Part shown: positions 23,167-35,300 of the stretch, in pieces | Layout of the letters: each line of letters begins with the position of its first letter | Numbering within the stretch: position 1 is the stretch's first letter | DNA from: Taenia hydatigena | Taxonomy: Eukaryota > Platyhelminthes > Cestoda > Cyclophyllidea > Taeniidae | Direction: 5' to 3' | Assembly (NCBI GenBank): GCA_036345935.2 | Contig: JADWOT020001224.1 | Span: 24,001 to 88,000, forward strand | DNA: 64,000 bases | The notes under the pieces: model-generated | What the model was told of the DNA's origin: nothing | Databases searched by the model: none | What the model saw: the letters and a program-made list of their open reading frames with translations, nothing else | Translations under genes and position numbers: made by a program

Positions 23167-24071
23167 CTAAGCAAGCATTGCGAGCCAAACACCTGCAAAG
23201 TAGAAGAAACCAAGGCCTTTCAACATACAGTTATCGCAAAATAGGTCTGATAAATGAAGCAATACCTACAGAAATGATGCGAACGCATGTGTTCGCCCAA
23301 AGCCTCCAGCGTCATAAATTCTAGATAGCATTCTGTGCAGTGAAGGCGTATTTCTGAGTTCTCCATCCGCATGACTGCAGTGTGGCACAGCAAAACAATT
23401 TCGGGAGGAGTTGGCATGAAATGCTAGTGCTATAGCTAAGGAGCTGAAGGTCAATGGACTCTAACTCACAAATATGCGAATCGATGAAGTGGCGGATGAG
23501 CAAATCAAAGTCTTCAAAGTGAGTTCGACAACAGAAGCACACGTTGTGTTCCCAAGCTAATTTTGAGGTTTAAAAGAATGCATTCGTATTAACTTTAGCA
23601 GGCATGCTGACTGAATGGAAAAGATAATGGTGAATTTGTAAGTTTTCTCACCTCTCTGATGACGTAGGAGCATTCCGAGGGTTTCGTAATGTCTTGTGCA
23701 ATTCGGACAATTGAGAATCAACCGTACTATAATATATGAAACATTTAAAATGAGATGCTGAATCTGTGCTGCGATTTGCCAAATTTAACCGCCTTTTACA
23801 CGGGTCTACATCTTTTGCATTAATATAGGCATTATCCCACCCTGTACAAATAAACTCTTCATGACCTAACTCCACACTCCCATCCATTAATGCACATAGT
23901 TCTCCATAAAGACATGCTTTTGATCATGCATGCGTTCATGTACAAGGCATATAAGGTGTTGTTGCATAGAAAGGTTAAATTCAAAAGTATAATGTTCCTA
24001 CAGTGGTGCACACGGTCCAAGTGTGCAAATAATAAGATAATGTTTCTGAATTGCGCTGAGCACAGTCCGCA
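23167..24071 (-). CDS. C2H2 zinc-finger gene, copy B, 3' exons
   Basis: Four exons, read downwards, all with canonical C-x2-C-x12-H-x3/4-H fingers except the last. The first contains CGLC ... HLDRVH at 24071-24003 and ends at 24002 before GTAGG. The second, 23556-23470 (87 nt), has CFCC ... HFIDSH, with a TTAG acceptor and a GTGAGT donor. The third, 23374-23270 (105 nt), has CTEC ... HMRSHH, with a CTGCAG acceptor and a GTAGGT donor. After a 77-nt intron the last exon starts at 23192 and reads VWLAMLA to TAG 23169-23167. The 87- and 105-nt exons are phase 1 at both ends, so each can be duplicated without breaking the frame. All zinc ligands are intact here, unlike copy A at 4.4-5.3 kb. A nucleic-acid-binding role is inferred from the family; partners and target are unknown. 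The 5' part of the gene was not found. Confidence 0.75.
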
Positions 24072-27000
24072 GATGCCGGTACCCATTTTGGTCATAAGAA
24101 GGGTGAGTTGTACGCGAATCTGTGACCGAGTATGAAGTGAATGTGATTAATGAGCAGGTAGATCTTCTGGATTAGTCCTCAACCAGACGTCCGATTGCAT
24201 GGCACGACAGTGAAGATGGTGTGCATTGGAGCTTGAGCCGTTTGCTGCCCTACAGTGATACAGCCATTGTTGTGGTGGTCTTTGGAATATTTGCTAAGCC
24301 TGGAGGCCGAGTGAAAGATAGATGCTTCTTCTATTCACCTAAAGGGTAGTGGTTTTAACATTTAAAAAACGCGTAATCTTACATTGCTTTCATTTACAGC
24401 CTTTAAAATTGTTGCACTGGCATTTAAATTGCATTTAAATTACACAATTCCTTGGGTGCATAATTTAGTCAAACTGCGTAGAAACACCAGCTTCGTTGTC
24501 TTGATGTCGTTTGATGTTTGACGTAAAATCCCTATTTCCATCTTTGCATGGTTTTGCCATGGCTGTATCATTTTGAGTTCATGGTTTCCGAATTTCACTA
24601 GCTACCTGAGTGACGACTCTTGATTGCCAGTGTTTTATGGCAGCTGCCTCAATGATCCTAGTAAAAGAGGATTTAGAAGACTGGTTTCTAAAAAGGACTG
24701 ATTTTCTACCATTTAACCAGTTGGTCTTTATTTGACATATCTTTGCTTTGGCTGAAGCTAAATGTTTTGTCAAATCCCCTTGTAATCAAGATTCTTTAAA
24801 AGCACCTGTAGTAGCAGTGTTTATCAATGCCTGATAAAACAGGAAGTTTCCTTGGCTTTTTGAAATTTAGGTTAGTCTTAGCAGGCAGAAAGGTGCTCAT
24901 CGGTAGCTGTTTAACTGTACACGCGATGAAGTAAGTCGTCATAAATTCTCAATTCACCAGGCAAAATCCCTAGCCAAAATAAACTCTCAGAGAAGAATTG
25001 AGCTTGAGTTTCTGGTGGAGTGGATTATTACTTGACTGCTGACCTTGTATCACAAATTAACTTTCACCACTTATATCATCATTTTGTTTGCTGAATAAAA
25101 GGTCTACGAAATCTAGTGTTCCACTCATTAAAATAACGCGCACTCCTCAAGGGATTAGATCCTGTTGTCATGAGCTTGTTCTAAACGCATAGAGCACTTC
25201 TCACCGCCTCTTCCTGATTCACCGTTGGACTGTGCGCATTTGCAGCGTCTGAATCCAGGCGAGGTATGTAGATAGGGCTAAAAGCATAAATGGCTCTTAA
25301 AAGTAAAACTGATTCAAAGTTGACTGGATTGCTATTGATTGCTTGGGCATAAAACATCTCATCCCATTTAAGCCCTATAAACACCAACGAATCCATACCG
25401 CATTTCTGCTTAGGTAATGATGATACCATGCCCGAAAATAACTGTTTTTACTTAAGAAAAATTAACTAAGCATGTGGTCCTAATTGAACTGACTTTAAAA
25501 TAATGACTTACCTAAGGTTGTTGTTCGAAAAATTCAGATTGAGTGCCTCAAAGGAACTGATTAGTAGGATCAAAGCGATTTCCAGCAAGTCAGACAGACA
25601 GATGATTATAGCTTTGTGACTGGCTAGCTAAATAAACTAGAGAAGAACACGAGAGCAATTAAGTGAGTAAACGTATTTGTGGCTATGTAAACCATCCTTT
25701 TAGCAAAAGCTACTAATGAAAATTGCGATAATGGAAAAGGATGCCATAAGTCGGGACGGAAACGGGGGTGAAGCTGAATTAGAACGATGGGAATGCAGCC
25801 ATTTAAAAAAAACGGAAGTAGGGTGATAAAGCTGCGACACTAGGCTTTTATGTATAACTACGCGATATTCATCAGCCAAATGTCAGCCACTACAGTAAGG
25901 CTGTGCCAAAAGGAAGCTTTTCGCCATCAAGACTTTTTATTGTTCATACTGTGCTCAAGAAGTTGGTCATCTAGAGCACTGCTTCCATGTCTGGACTTTC
26001 ACTGCATGGGCAGGATATCAGAACAAATAGACTTCAACAAAGCAAATGCCTATGGATGGCCTTGATATGTGTGCATATTAACGACGCAGGACTTCCCAGA
26101 CCACACTATTATTTTGACAATAAAAACTACTTGTGCTGCGTAAAACTGATAGTGATGGATAGGGTTATAAGTATTTGAAGGTGAAATTAGATTGCGAGTA
26201 AGCGAGGGTACCAATCAACAAAAAGTCTAACAGCGGATCCTGTCGAAATAGGCAACTAATTGCTTTAGCTGATACGCGATGCAAATGAGAAGTCAAAGGC
26301 AGTATTACGTTATCATCACGTGACTACGGATTGGATGCAGAGTACCAATTTTGATTATGTGACCACTGCCGAAGTGCTGGCAGGAGAGAAATTATCTGTC
26401 TTGAAAACACTTTCTTTGCGTGACTGTGCTGAAGTAAAGAAAGTAGATTTTGGCCATAGCTAATCGAGGAAAGACAGCGGCCAAACTAGCCTCGACCTAG
26501 TAATCGAACTTATCATAGTTGCCATCCCTGGTTAAAGCATTCTAATCATGATGGCGGTTTGCCAAGGGGAAAGAGATAGTGCGATGTTGTGTTGATACCG
26601 CGTTTCTACAGCTAAATCATCCACTCACGCAAATCACCGCAACTGCTAGACTAGGGTCCTGCAAGATGGCGCACATTGTGTTCGGTCCTTAGAAGGACAA
26701 AAATATAAGTGCCGGTCTTAATTAGCAAAATCTGTGTTTGCTATCGCTATGTCATGTCACTGAGAGGTCTTGCAACGTAGTTGCTGCATTCAGTAGTTAA
26801 TTTAATTGGAACAACATAGCGGCCATTGTTGAACCACAATTGAATGACAGAATGAATCCTGGTTGGCTTCATTAGAGAAATAAGCTCATTCGACCCGATC
26901 CTATAAACATTACTGACGGTTATTGAATGTGCAATCGGGTAGGTATCCAAAAAGTAAACACTAAACACTTATTTAAAATATGACGCGATCGATTTTAAAT

Positions 27001-27701
27001 GCAACTGCTTCACTTTGTCTTCTTTGGTCTTACGTCGAGTGAATCGCATAGTTGTCAATCAAAATAAAATCTTTGTACAATTTTTATTGTCTTTAAACCT
27101 GCTCTCCTCGCATTCATTTCCTCATTATGCGATTAACATGGCTACTTTCCCAACAATGCTAAAATCTAGATTCCTGCAAAAATCTGGGTTTGTTTTCTGC
27201 CCATAGCTTTCTCAGAACACTTTGCTCATTTACACACAGATTGCCTGCCTTGTTTTCAACTTCTTTTTACGTTTCAATTGTTGCGTTTGTATTTGTTAAT
27301 CGCCTATATTCATTTTTAGCATCCATCCACTAAGTTTTTGTCCTTCGTTCCAAGTCTCGTCAATACCAAAACAATGCTTAACACTGCTAATGAAAAACCA
27401 TAGCACGTTAATAGGAGCCAATAATGAAACATCAATTCCTTGCCTTCTCCAGTTAAAACTTTGGCCCCTTAGCGCCGGTATAAGTAGCAAATCTGAACAT
27501 TTGGTTATGCTTGAACATTCCGATATTGCGCAATAGAAATTTAATGTTTCGCACTTAAACTTTTCAAAATATATTTTAATAATAGCATTATTATTAGAAA
27601 TACCTGCTTGCTCTTTTCATTCGGTTAACTTTTGGCCATCAAACCTTGCCTTTTTCTTTTCCGTGTTAGCCTCAAGCTCCTAACTTTTCCCAATCATCCA
27701 G
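24072..27701. other. no supported gene
   Basis: This should include upstream introns of the copy B zinc-finger gene on the minus strand, but no further finger was recognised up to about 27 kb. The plus strand becomes T-rich from 27.0 to 27.7 kb. Nothing else could be supported. Confidence 0.35.
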
Positions 27702-27788
27702 GAGCAAATATCAATCAGTAAACAAAATTTTAAGCGCGCTCATGAATTCTGCTTACTGATCGCAATCTGTCTCAATAGAGCGCTATAA
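27702..27788 (+). CDS. possible terminal exon, 28 codons
   Basis: The acceptor CTTTTCCCAATCATCCAG is followed by a frame reading EQISISKQNFKRAHEFCLLI to a TAA at 27786-27788. The pyrimidine tract is strong and extends more than 100 nt upstream. The family is unknown and the length is within chance expectation. Confidence 0.25.
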   Translation, partial: EQISISKQNFKRAHEFCLLIAICLNRAL

Positions 27789-28799
27789 CTGCTCTGAGAA
27801 TTCAAAGTGCAGTTACGCGCGACCTGTCCCTGATGGCTGAGGATGATTCTATAATTGCAATTCAGTGAGTGCAGTTCTTGTCTGCATGAGAAGACCGCAG
27901 TGCTCTTATCCGCATTTGATCACAACCAACTTCACAGAGTTAAACATGCCCGTCTAACCATGGACGTGTGCTCCATGCGATGTCGCACTAGGAACGCATG
28001 TTTCGCTTAAAAGCACCGAAAGTAGCATTTGTTAATCAATGCCCAAAAAAATAAGCATCCAACGTATAGGCATCCTGCTTACATAAGTGAGTGTAGCTGT
28101 GTTATAGGTATGATTTGTATTATCAGCCAAATAAGACATTTAGAGAATGGGTATAGATATTACCACTATGACTGTATAACCCATCCGGTAAACCTTGTGC
28201 ACTTCTGCAATGGAGAATCACTGTACAACTTGGGGTGCCTAACGCTCGTCGGACATTAATTATTGCAGTCATTATTAACGGATGGAGAAATGAGTCAAAG
28301 GAAATGGTGTTCGTAATTTAAATTCGGGACATCAAGCAATTAAGTTGCGTCTACACTTCTAACCAACATCTTTGAGGAGCTGCTAACATGCGTCTAGCTC
28401 GTATCCAATCCGTTCTAATACATTCCGATCAACTGCTTTGCAATGAACATCTACTTATAGTCGGCTGGCGAACCGACGAAATACAAGGGACCACTTAATT
28501 GATGAAACAGCAGGCGATTGCCAATCTAGGCATTTTATGGTCTTTTGTTAACACATGTGAGTCATGGTTATCCTATTCGAGGTCAAATTTTTGTGGACAA
28601 TACTGTCACATACGGTCAGCTTCATAACTTCTGCCACTTTGCATGCCTTTGTAAGCTACGTGCATTCGAACACGCATGCAGAATGGGAAGGTATGGAGAG
28701 TAAGAGGTGTTGAATTTGACACATTGCATCACTTATTACTGGATCCTCACCAACGTCACCAAAAGGAAAACGATTAGATTAGCGAAGTCGACAGCAAAG
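27789..28799. other. no supported gene
   Basis: Short frames only. The plus-strand A runs at 28761-28764 and 28767-28770 give TTTT on the minus strand about 30 nt beyond the tRNA-Arg-like gene, a possible RNA polymerase III stop. Confidence 0.35.
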
Positions 28800-28872
28800 C
28801 ACCGGTGAGGGGACTCGAACCCGTAATCTTCTACTTAGGAGGCAGACGCCCTATCCATTAGGCCACATCGCT
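28800..28872 (-). tRNA. tRNA-Arg(CCU)-like gene
   Basis: The 73-nt sequence folds as a tRNA on the minus strand. The D arm (GGCCTAATGGATAGGGC) and the T loop with GGGTTCGAGTCCCC are close to consensus A and B boxes. The anticodon loop CTCCTAA gives anticodon CCU for arginine, and the anticodon stem pairs fully with one G-U. The acceptor stem has two mismatches (positions 2-71 and 5-68) and the T stem one, so it may be a pseudogene or the head of a tRNA-derived SINE. It is the most intact of the tRNA-like sequences in this window as regards its promoter boxes. Confidence 0.6.
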
Positions 28873-29300
28873 ATCGCGTGAGCACGACTTCCCCTAATAC
28901 CGGTTTCGCCACTCTTCCACATCTCCCCTCCGTCTTTCCAAATATCTTATACATCACTCCCATCGTAAATCCTATCGATTGACTGGCACAATTTAACAAA
29001 TTCCAACCCATAATCTGTGAATATGTCTCTTCAATTGCATTATTAAATTACTTGTTTCGTTCATTTTGGTTTTTACACTTTCGAGGAATCGCTGTGTTTG
29101 TTTCGATGCATCAGCGTAACCGATGTTCTGCCACCCGTACTAATTGCAACTGCTAACGAAAGCCTCTTCACTTTGGATCGTTATGCACTGTCCTCGAATC
29201 CACTGCTGTGGCATTTTTGATCTTATTAAGGCTGCGTTGATACTCGGAGGGTCCCTCTTGCGATACCTGCCCAGATATTGATGCTCGATCGTAGAATCTT
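28873..29300. other. no supported gene
   Basis: A 64-codon minus-strand frame (29168-29362) ends in a basic, polar peptide but has no recognisable motif. It overlaps the hairpin at 29301-29331. Confidence 0.35.
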
Positions 29301-29331
29301 GCATCTGCTACTGAACCCAAGTAGCAGATGC
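29301..29331. repeat. perfect 12-bp inverted repeat, 7-nt loop
   Basis: GCATCTGCTACT, then GAACCCA, then AGTAGCAGATGC. The two arms are exact reverse complements. It is too short for a typical miRNA precursor; possibly a hairpin in an RNA or a protein-binding site. Confidence 0.6.
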
Positions 29332-29479
29332 GCATTTCTTGACAGCAGTGATTTCTAAACAAAAAGCACTAAAAACGCTGCTTCTCGTATTCCCCAAAGC
29401 CTAATTCAAGCGTCTAACAACACTAGGTGTCCAATATGAGGGCGTAGAGTTTAAATAATAGTATGGGTTCTAGGAAGTT

Positions 29480-29610
29480 GATGGCAGGCAAATGTTCTGA
29501 GGCTTACTAGTTGCACACATGATCAGCTGACTGAGATCGTTGATTTTATTGCGCAGAGTTTCTTTAGGATGATGGCTGGTTGGGCTCTTACCCTGAACTG
29601 AAAGGCTACT
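29480..29610 (+). repeat. repeat family D, copy 1
   Basis: Aligns with 35875-36000 on the same strand. Shared blocks include AGTTGCACA, GAGATCGTT and TTTATTGCGC. The two copies encode similar peptides in one frame, SCTHDQLTEIVDF here and SCTYDQLAEIVYL there. The amino-acid similarity suggests an old coding sequence, for example from a retroelement, but no motif names it. A weaker match may continue to 29890 and 36070 (AAATTCAGT block). Confidence 0.5.
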
Positions 29611-30866
29611 CACCTGTTGACGCTGAAGGCTTGTGAGCCTAGAAAGGCATGTTCTGATAGGTAATGAAGTTACTTAGTGCACTTCAACATCCTCACTACT
29701 TTTCCATTTTAGTGAAATGGTCACTGATAAGAGACCGCTCTTAGTTATCGATAACAAGCTGAACAACATCGGCCGATATCAGAGTCATGGAAGACATTGT
29801 CGTCTTTGTTACCAAGACTGATTCCTGCAGAAGTGCACAAAGGATTAACAGGACGCTTACAGAGGGGGAAATTCAGTGGTTTTGATTCAGCCTTTCAAGC
29901 TCAGGTTGACGTGGATCAGATGGAATGAACATCACATAGGCTGCACACACCGTACTGTCAGGAGTCTCAGCTAGTAAGCAGCTTCTGTCTGATTTCATAG
30001 CAGCCTCTTTACTCTCCACTTACAAATGTAACACTATTTTCATCCAGTGCTTTGCAATGCAACAGTCAACATTTAGCCGTGTGTTACTCATCGGTTTACC
30101 TTACGTTAGCTTCACTACACTGAATTGGTTTTGATCAAATCGCATTAGCTTTGAGGACTTTTGGATAAGAGTCCTTCGAGTGAATTAAATATAGGCACAA
30201 AAATGTGCATACCATCAGTAGCTTTAGCGATACCGTCATGAGCAGGATCAAATTGATGTCAGCGACCGTTCTACATCGTTGCTTATTCATACTCTAATCC
30301 TGCAAATGACGTCGACAAAACTCAGCTATGTCTCCTAATGAACAGATGTCAATAAACCCACGGCTGGATTTCATCCCACTTCAACAGTGATTATTAAAAT
30401 TCATTCAGTTAAAACTTCCCTGGATAGATGTTCACATTTATAAAATAATTGTCCCATTCGGCAAACATGGAGTATCATGCTGCAATGCTAACACATAAAT
30501 CAGTGGAATTTAGCACTTTGTTATGTAGACGCAAATTGCGATAGTTCATGGTGCATAGTTTTTTGTCAGTGGGGAGCCCTTAAGCATCTCTTTGAAGCTC
30601 TTTCTCTCCTGCATTGGCGCTGCTCTCTGCTTTGCGTTCTCTTTGCCTTTCACGGGAAGGAGCATCACTAAAAGCCGCAGTCGATGTCCGACACCCAGCC
30701 GGTGCATCAATGGCAAGTGGAGAGTAGGGGTGTAGGCGATTCAGCAACTGGTTTGTGGATTTAAAACAGTCATCAAAAATACGCGAAGTTCTTACTTTGC
30801 AGTAATGGAAAGGACATTCTGAGACCATCTCTGGCTTTTCTTACCACTGTTATTGGTTCATTTATT
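29611..30866. other. no supported g­ene
   Basis: Apart from the possible weak extension of repeat family D, nothing recognisable was seen. Confidence 0.35.
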
Positions 30867-31208
30867 TGCCAAGATTGGTGGGGGCAGGCTAAGACGACCA
30901 CACATGTGTCCTGCCCGCCAGTCAACGTGACGTTCTTCCTAGGCCAGGGTGACGATTTTCAGGTGTTGTCGACCTGCCATCACTCAGGCACTAGCCTTCT
31001 GCATGTGCGTCGTTCGCGTCAGGCGCACCCATACATCATCGCAAAACACACGAGGCAGGCACTCTTCGCATCGAATGGATTGAGAACAGTTTTCTGTACA
31101 GCGCAGCTAGTAGTGAACTCGCACATCTCAGCATTACCAAAAGAGCACCAAAATGGGGTGGTTCTAGTGCGAATCAAAGCATTTACTGATAAGTGGACGA
31201 TTGCGTAG
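30867..31208 (+). CDS. possible immunoglobulin I-set domain exon, degenerate
   Basis: One plus-strand frame is open from before 30867 to TAG 31206-31208. Two stretches look like an I-set domain: VNVTFFLGQGDDFQVLST followed by SGTSLLHVRR, which matches the W-strand and 'tsLlI' region with Trp replaced by Phe; and ASNGLRTVFCTAQLVV, which matches the 'A.N..G...C.A.L.V' end of such domains. The usual D-x-G-x-Y-x-C motif is disrupted by a segment between them (HPYIIAKHTRQAL). I-set domains occur in giant muscle proteins and cell-adhesion molecules. The peptide likeness is judged by eye, so the call is tentative; it could be a relic. No splice sites were firmly placed. Confidence 0.35.
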   Translation, partial: CQDWWGQAKTTTHVSCPPVNVTFFLGQGDDFQVLSTCHHSGTSLLHVRRSRQAHPYIIAKHTRQALFASNGLRTVFCTAQLVVNSHISALPKEHQNGVVLVRIKAFTDKWTIA

Positions 31209-32051
31209 GGTGTTTTATAAACAAGAGTGTAGTGTCTCATGTTGTAAGCGGCCCATTGGCAGTTTCTTTCAGGTTCAATGCCGCAATAAATCCTATTATA
31301 AGTGGCGAAATACTGCAAATAAATAGCCTCCTTATTCCTAGTTAACATCGAGTGTGTAATCAGGCAGGTTGAGGGCAAATTGGTGAGCAAGATTGGTTGG
31401 CAATATCAATGAAGCAGCAGTTGAGTCACAGAAATGAAGCGGATCATGGTTAAGCAATGCTCCACCTGTGCTTGACGATTCTGCCAAAATATTAAGGGCT
31501 GTCATGCGTCTCGCAAAGTTATGACAAGGTAAGTTATCCGTGGTGGTAGCCTTCAAATGACACGGCATGCGTATTGGCTCGTTTTGACCTCGCAATCGCA
31601 TTGCTGCATTGATTCAAGTTAAAGCTGGTTTGCTTCACGGCTCCGTTGCGTCGACCAACAAGAACGTCTTGAGGTCTTTTATTCAATTAATTCCACGTTC
31701 CAATGATGGGATGTCGTCTGGCTCACTGTTGAAGCCTGATTGTAGCTTGTATTTAAATGAAGCAACCTTAGGCAATGTATGCATTTTTCAGATATTAGTC
31801 CTTTTGATTGCCTAGAGTAACTCTTCGAGACATGTGCATTGAAAGTTTGTTGATCTCATACAGATTGTAATCGGATTGTCAGAGGGGCATTTGTAAGTGA
31901 GAAGATTGGGAATCTTTTCTGTGCACGATAGCATCAAAGAAAGCGGGGGGAAGGATGGGCACACGAGCAGCACGCATGTGAAGAGGGTGGTAGGCAATGA
32001 GGGCGGTGTTGTGTAGAAGTAATGGATGACAACGCGTCGCGACGGCGCGTC
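31209..32051. other. no supported gene
   Basis: A 123-codon minus-strand frame (31019-31390) and shorter ones overlap here without a recognisable domain. The last 40 bases turn GC-rich, including the palindrome CGTCGCGACG near 32036. Confidence 0.35.
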
Positions 32052-32098
32052 GCCGTGATAGCTCAGTTAAGAGAGCGGTTCGAGCCCGGGTCGCGGCA
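32052..32098 (+). pseudogene. tRNA pseudogene lacking the anticodon arm
   Basis: The acceptor arms GCCGTGA and TCGCGGC pair completely (one G-U). A perfect D arm (GCTC...GAGC) follows, and then directly the T loop TTCGAGC with CCGGG. The anticodon arm, variable loop and part of the 5' T stem are missing, leaving 47 nt instead of about 73. The remaining parts resemble tRNA-Phe-type sequences, but identity cannot be fixed without an anticodon. The rest being so well preserved suggests a recent deletion. Confidence 0.65.
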
Positions 32099-32261
32099 TG
32101 CCTTTACCATTATTGGTACGGCGTACTCTGCCCCACACGCCACCACACAAGTCCAATGCGGTGGGAAGTCATCCACAGCAACGACAATGCGAGCGAAGCA
32201 AAGCAAGCCACTCGAAGTGCAATAAACGGCGCAGTAGCTAGGTGAGCAATAAGCAGCCGCA

Positions 32262-32343
32262 CGAAGCAGGTGAGACCCAAACTCACGCGGGGAAGCCCCA
32301 ATGGATTAGCATTCCATCGCCCTAACCACTTGGCCACCGCGCC
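32262..32343 (-). tRNA. tRNA-Ser(GCU)-like, probably a pseudogene
   Basis: An 82-nt minus-strand sequence with the length and long variable arm (GGGGCTTCCCC) of a serine tRNA. The anticodon arm ATGGA-ATGCTAA-TCCAT pairs perfectly and gives anticodon GCU. The T stem GTGAG/CTCAC is intact, but the T loop is TTTGGGT instead of TTCGAAT, which damages the B box, and the acceptor has one mismatch and two G-U pairs. Either diverged or dead. It lies 160 bases from the truncated tRNA at 32052 on the other strand. Confidence 0.6.
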
Positions 32344-35300
32344 ACGCCTCTCGCTCTTCCGTTTTGTCTACCCCTGTCCTCCCCACCCACCCTCCGCTTG
32401 CCCTCCGCCTCCTCTACCCACCAACCTCTCACCACATCTGCTCACCTTAACACTGCGCACATCATAAATTCCCTCCACACTGCAGCACCGTGATCACCCT
32501 CATCCCTCATGCTTCACTTTCTCTACCATCTCTCTCCTTCACAACTTCACTCGTGCCCCAACAACACCATTCCACTGACCACCGCTCCTACTCTGCCAAT
32601 TCCCTCTACTGTCAAATTCACCCATTTAAGTAGCTCAGTGGTCTACGTTTGCAAGCAGCAAGAACACATTTTGGTCCGATGACATTCGCGTTGAATGCCG
32701 CTTACCCCCTGCCCATTGGGCACTACGCAGCACTGTGGTATGTGGTCTGGTGCGATGTGGTGTGGTGTGATGCGGTGCGGGAGAGTTTCAGCAACAGTGA
32801 GTGGGTGCCACACACGTGGAAACAGACTTGTGTCCGACGAAGAGTGGCAAGGGTTGAGACATTGCAGCCACCTAGGTATAAGGCAGGAAGTTCCCATTTG
32901 TAGTCAAACTCTGCATTAAGTAGTATTTGGACTAGTATGGAGCCCTTTCCTCTGTCTATATGTGAAAATCCCATATCAGCAGTCGCGCAGGCTGATGACT
33001 CGGCTTTAAGCCAAAGTGTCTGACGCGGTGGTGGTCTTGATAAGGAGCGTAGGTTAATGGTGGGTTTGGTTAACAACTCCATATCAATCACCATGCTTTC
33101 ACGCAGGATGGCTCAGGACCATTTCACAACAAACACTTCAACGAATTGAAATCTTCTATTTTGATTCGCTTGTCAGACAAGTCGTGTCAACTAAGTGATG
33201 CATACGGAAAAAAAAGCATTTTGAAACCCAAAATTGGGTGGGACGATTTCAAACGATGATAAATACACCTAGATAAACTATCGGTAAGAGCGCCATTTAG
33301 AGTGAACTTCTTATCGCTAGTTTCTCTTCGAACACTAGAGCCTCTGTAAAGTGGAAATGGCAGTGGCTCCTGTCCACAAATCAAATTTACTGACATGAGG
33401 CCAAATTGAGCTCGTTCATCAAAGCTGTATTTGGGGTGGTTGTAAAAGCGCTTAAGGCGCTTCTCAGTTTTACACAAAATAAAGATGCTATGGAATAAAC
33501 AGTAAATGCCATGCTAAATCATTCCTACTCACCCTACTTGGATCTCCTATTAGAGGATTGCTAAATTGTAATTGCATCGCATACCCCGTATCCTAGTCAA
33601 AGCCATTGCAAAGTGAGACACCATTTGCTCTGAAAGGATGCGCAAGTATTCGCCTATCCGTGCATGAGACAAACTTGCTTTTACCACAAGGCGTACTCTT
33701 TGTGGATTAAATTTACTGAACAGTCGTCAATTAGCACGTATCGAAAATTGGGTCCTCATTCATGACATTGTTAAAAAGCCTGAGCACTTAGTCCTTTAAA
33801 TGGCTGCTTCCATGTTAAGCACGTGCCAATGCCGGTAAGCATGACATGACTGTCAGCAGGAAGTACGGAATGCTGGTGGTGGTGTTGGGACCGCTCGCTT
33901 CCCAAATACCGAGATGATGTTACGCCAATCTGCGCCTCTACTTAGATGGCAGCGACGCGAGATCACTGTGCTGTTGTAAGGAAGTTCTGAGGTAATGAAA
34001 TTAAACTTGCGGAAGAGTAATAGCTTTTAGTTTGATGGAACCTGTTTCCACATTCAATGAAGCCAGCCCGTCCATCTGCATCGTGGTGGTAGTTGTGCTA
34101 TAAACCTGATAGCAAACATTAGCAAATCAATGTTTCTTGGTTTAGGTATCGAATCGGAAATTCAAGTTATGAATGCACGCATACTTATGCATTCTGAATT
34201 GCTTTAAGTTGGGGAAGAAGAATTCGAAATGCTTATCAGTTAGTTATGCAAATAATCGAGCATCTCAGCATTCAAATGAATACACAAATGTGTGGTTAGC
34301 ACTACCTACAGTATTGGTGAAGAAAAGTGCAGCGTTCTTATGCCTTGAGTGCAATGGTTCTCATTCCCACTTTGGCGTTGATGTACTTGGAACGAGTAGG
34401 CGAGTTAGCTCATGACAAATTTTATGGTGCAGTGATTATTAAAGGGACACAGATATTGCAGGCTGCACGCATTCAGGGTACGTACCCTCCTCGAGAGACG
34501 ATGACATTCATCCAACTCGAAGCCAACACTTTCTGACCGCTTCTCGCCTAGCGAGTGCATTCAGACAAGCATGCATACCACTTTGTCAACAAAGCTGATA
34601 GATTTATGTTGGTGGGAACAAAGAGGTCACTGAACTAAACTGCATTCATTGTATCAAAGTGTAACTAAAACGCGTGCAAAACTATTGGCAGCTAGGAATT
34701 TGTCAGTAGGGGTACATCTGCCTCACACATCACAAACCGCCCTATGACAGACAATCTTCACCAGTGGTGCTAATTCATAAAAAGTGTTCCAAATGAAGTT
34801 GAAGATGCTACATTGAACACATGCAATCCTAAAGTCCAATTGTTGCCTCAATATCTAGCAGAAATTGTGAACTATCTTTTACTATTTGTAGTAACTCCAA
34901 AAGCAGACTACTGCTGATGCTCCGGTGATGCACCGTGCTTTGAAAAAAAGGATCATAACCGGCTGCGACTGACAGAAAATGCCATAGCACGGAAGCTGCG
35001 ACTATTGCTTTGCTAATTTAGCTCGGGTACAAGCACCTTAGATGGATAATTATATGCCACTGAAAAATTGTAATAATTTTAAAGTAGTTTGAACAAATTT
35101 TTACTGGCCTACTTCATAGCTTGCAGTTTTGAGTTTCAGTTGATGCAACGAAAAAGATTATTCTCATTTTCAATTCGTCATATTAAAAGACGGCGAGCTT
35201 AGGTGGAGTTCCAAGACACCTTTTTGAAGGTACTACTGCAACGCATTGGTGCAGCCTAACCAGCTGTAGTATTTATGGCACAAACAATTTTGCAAATAGA

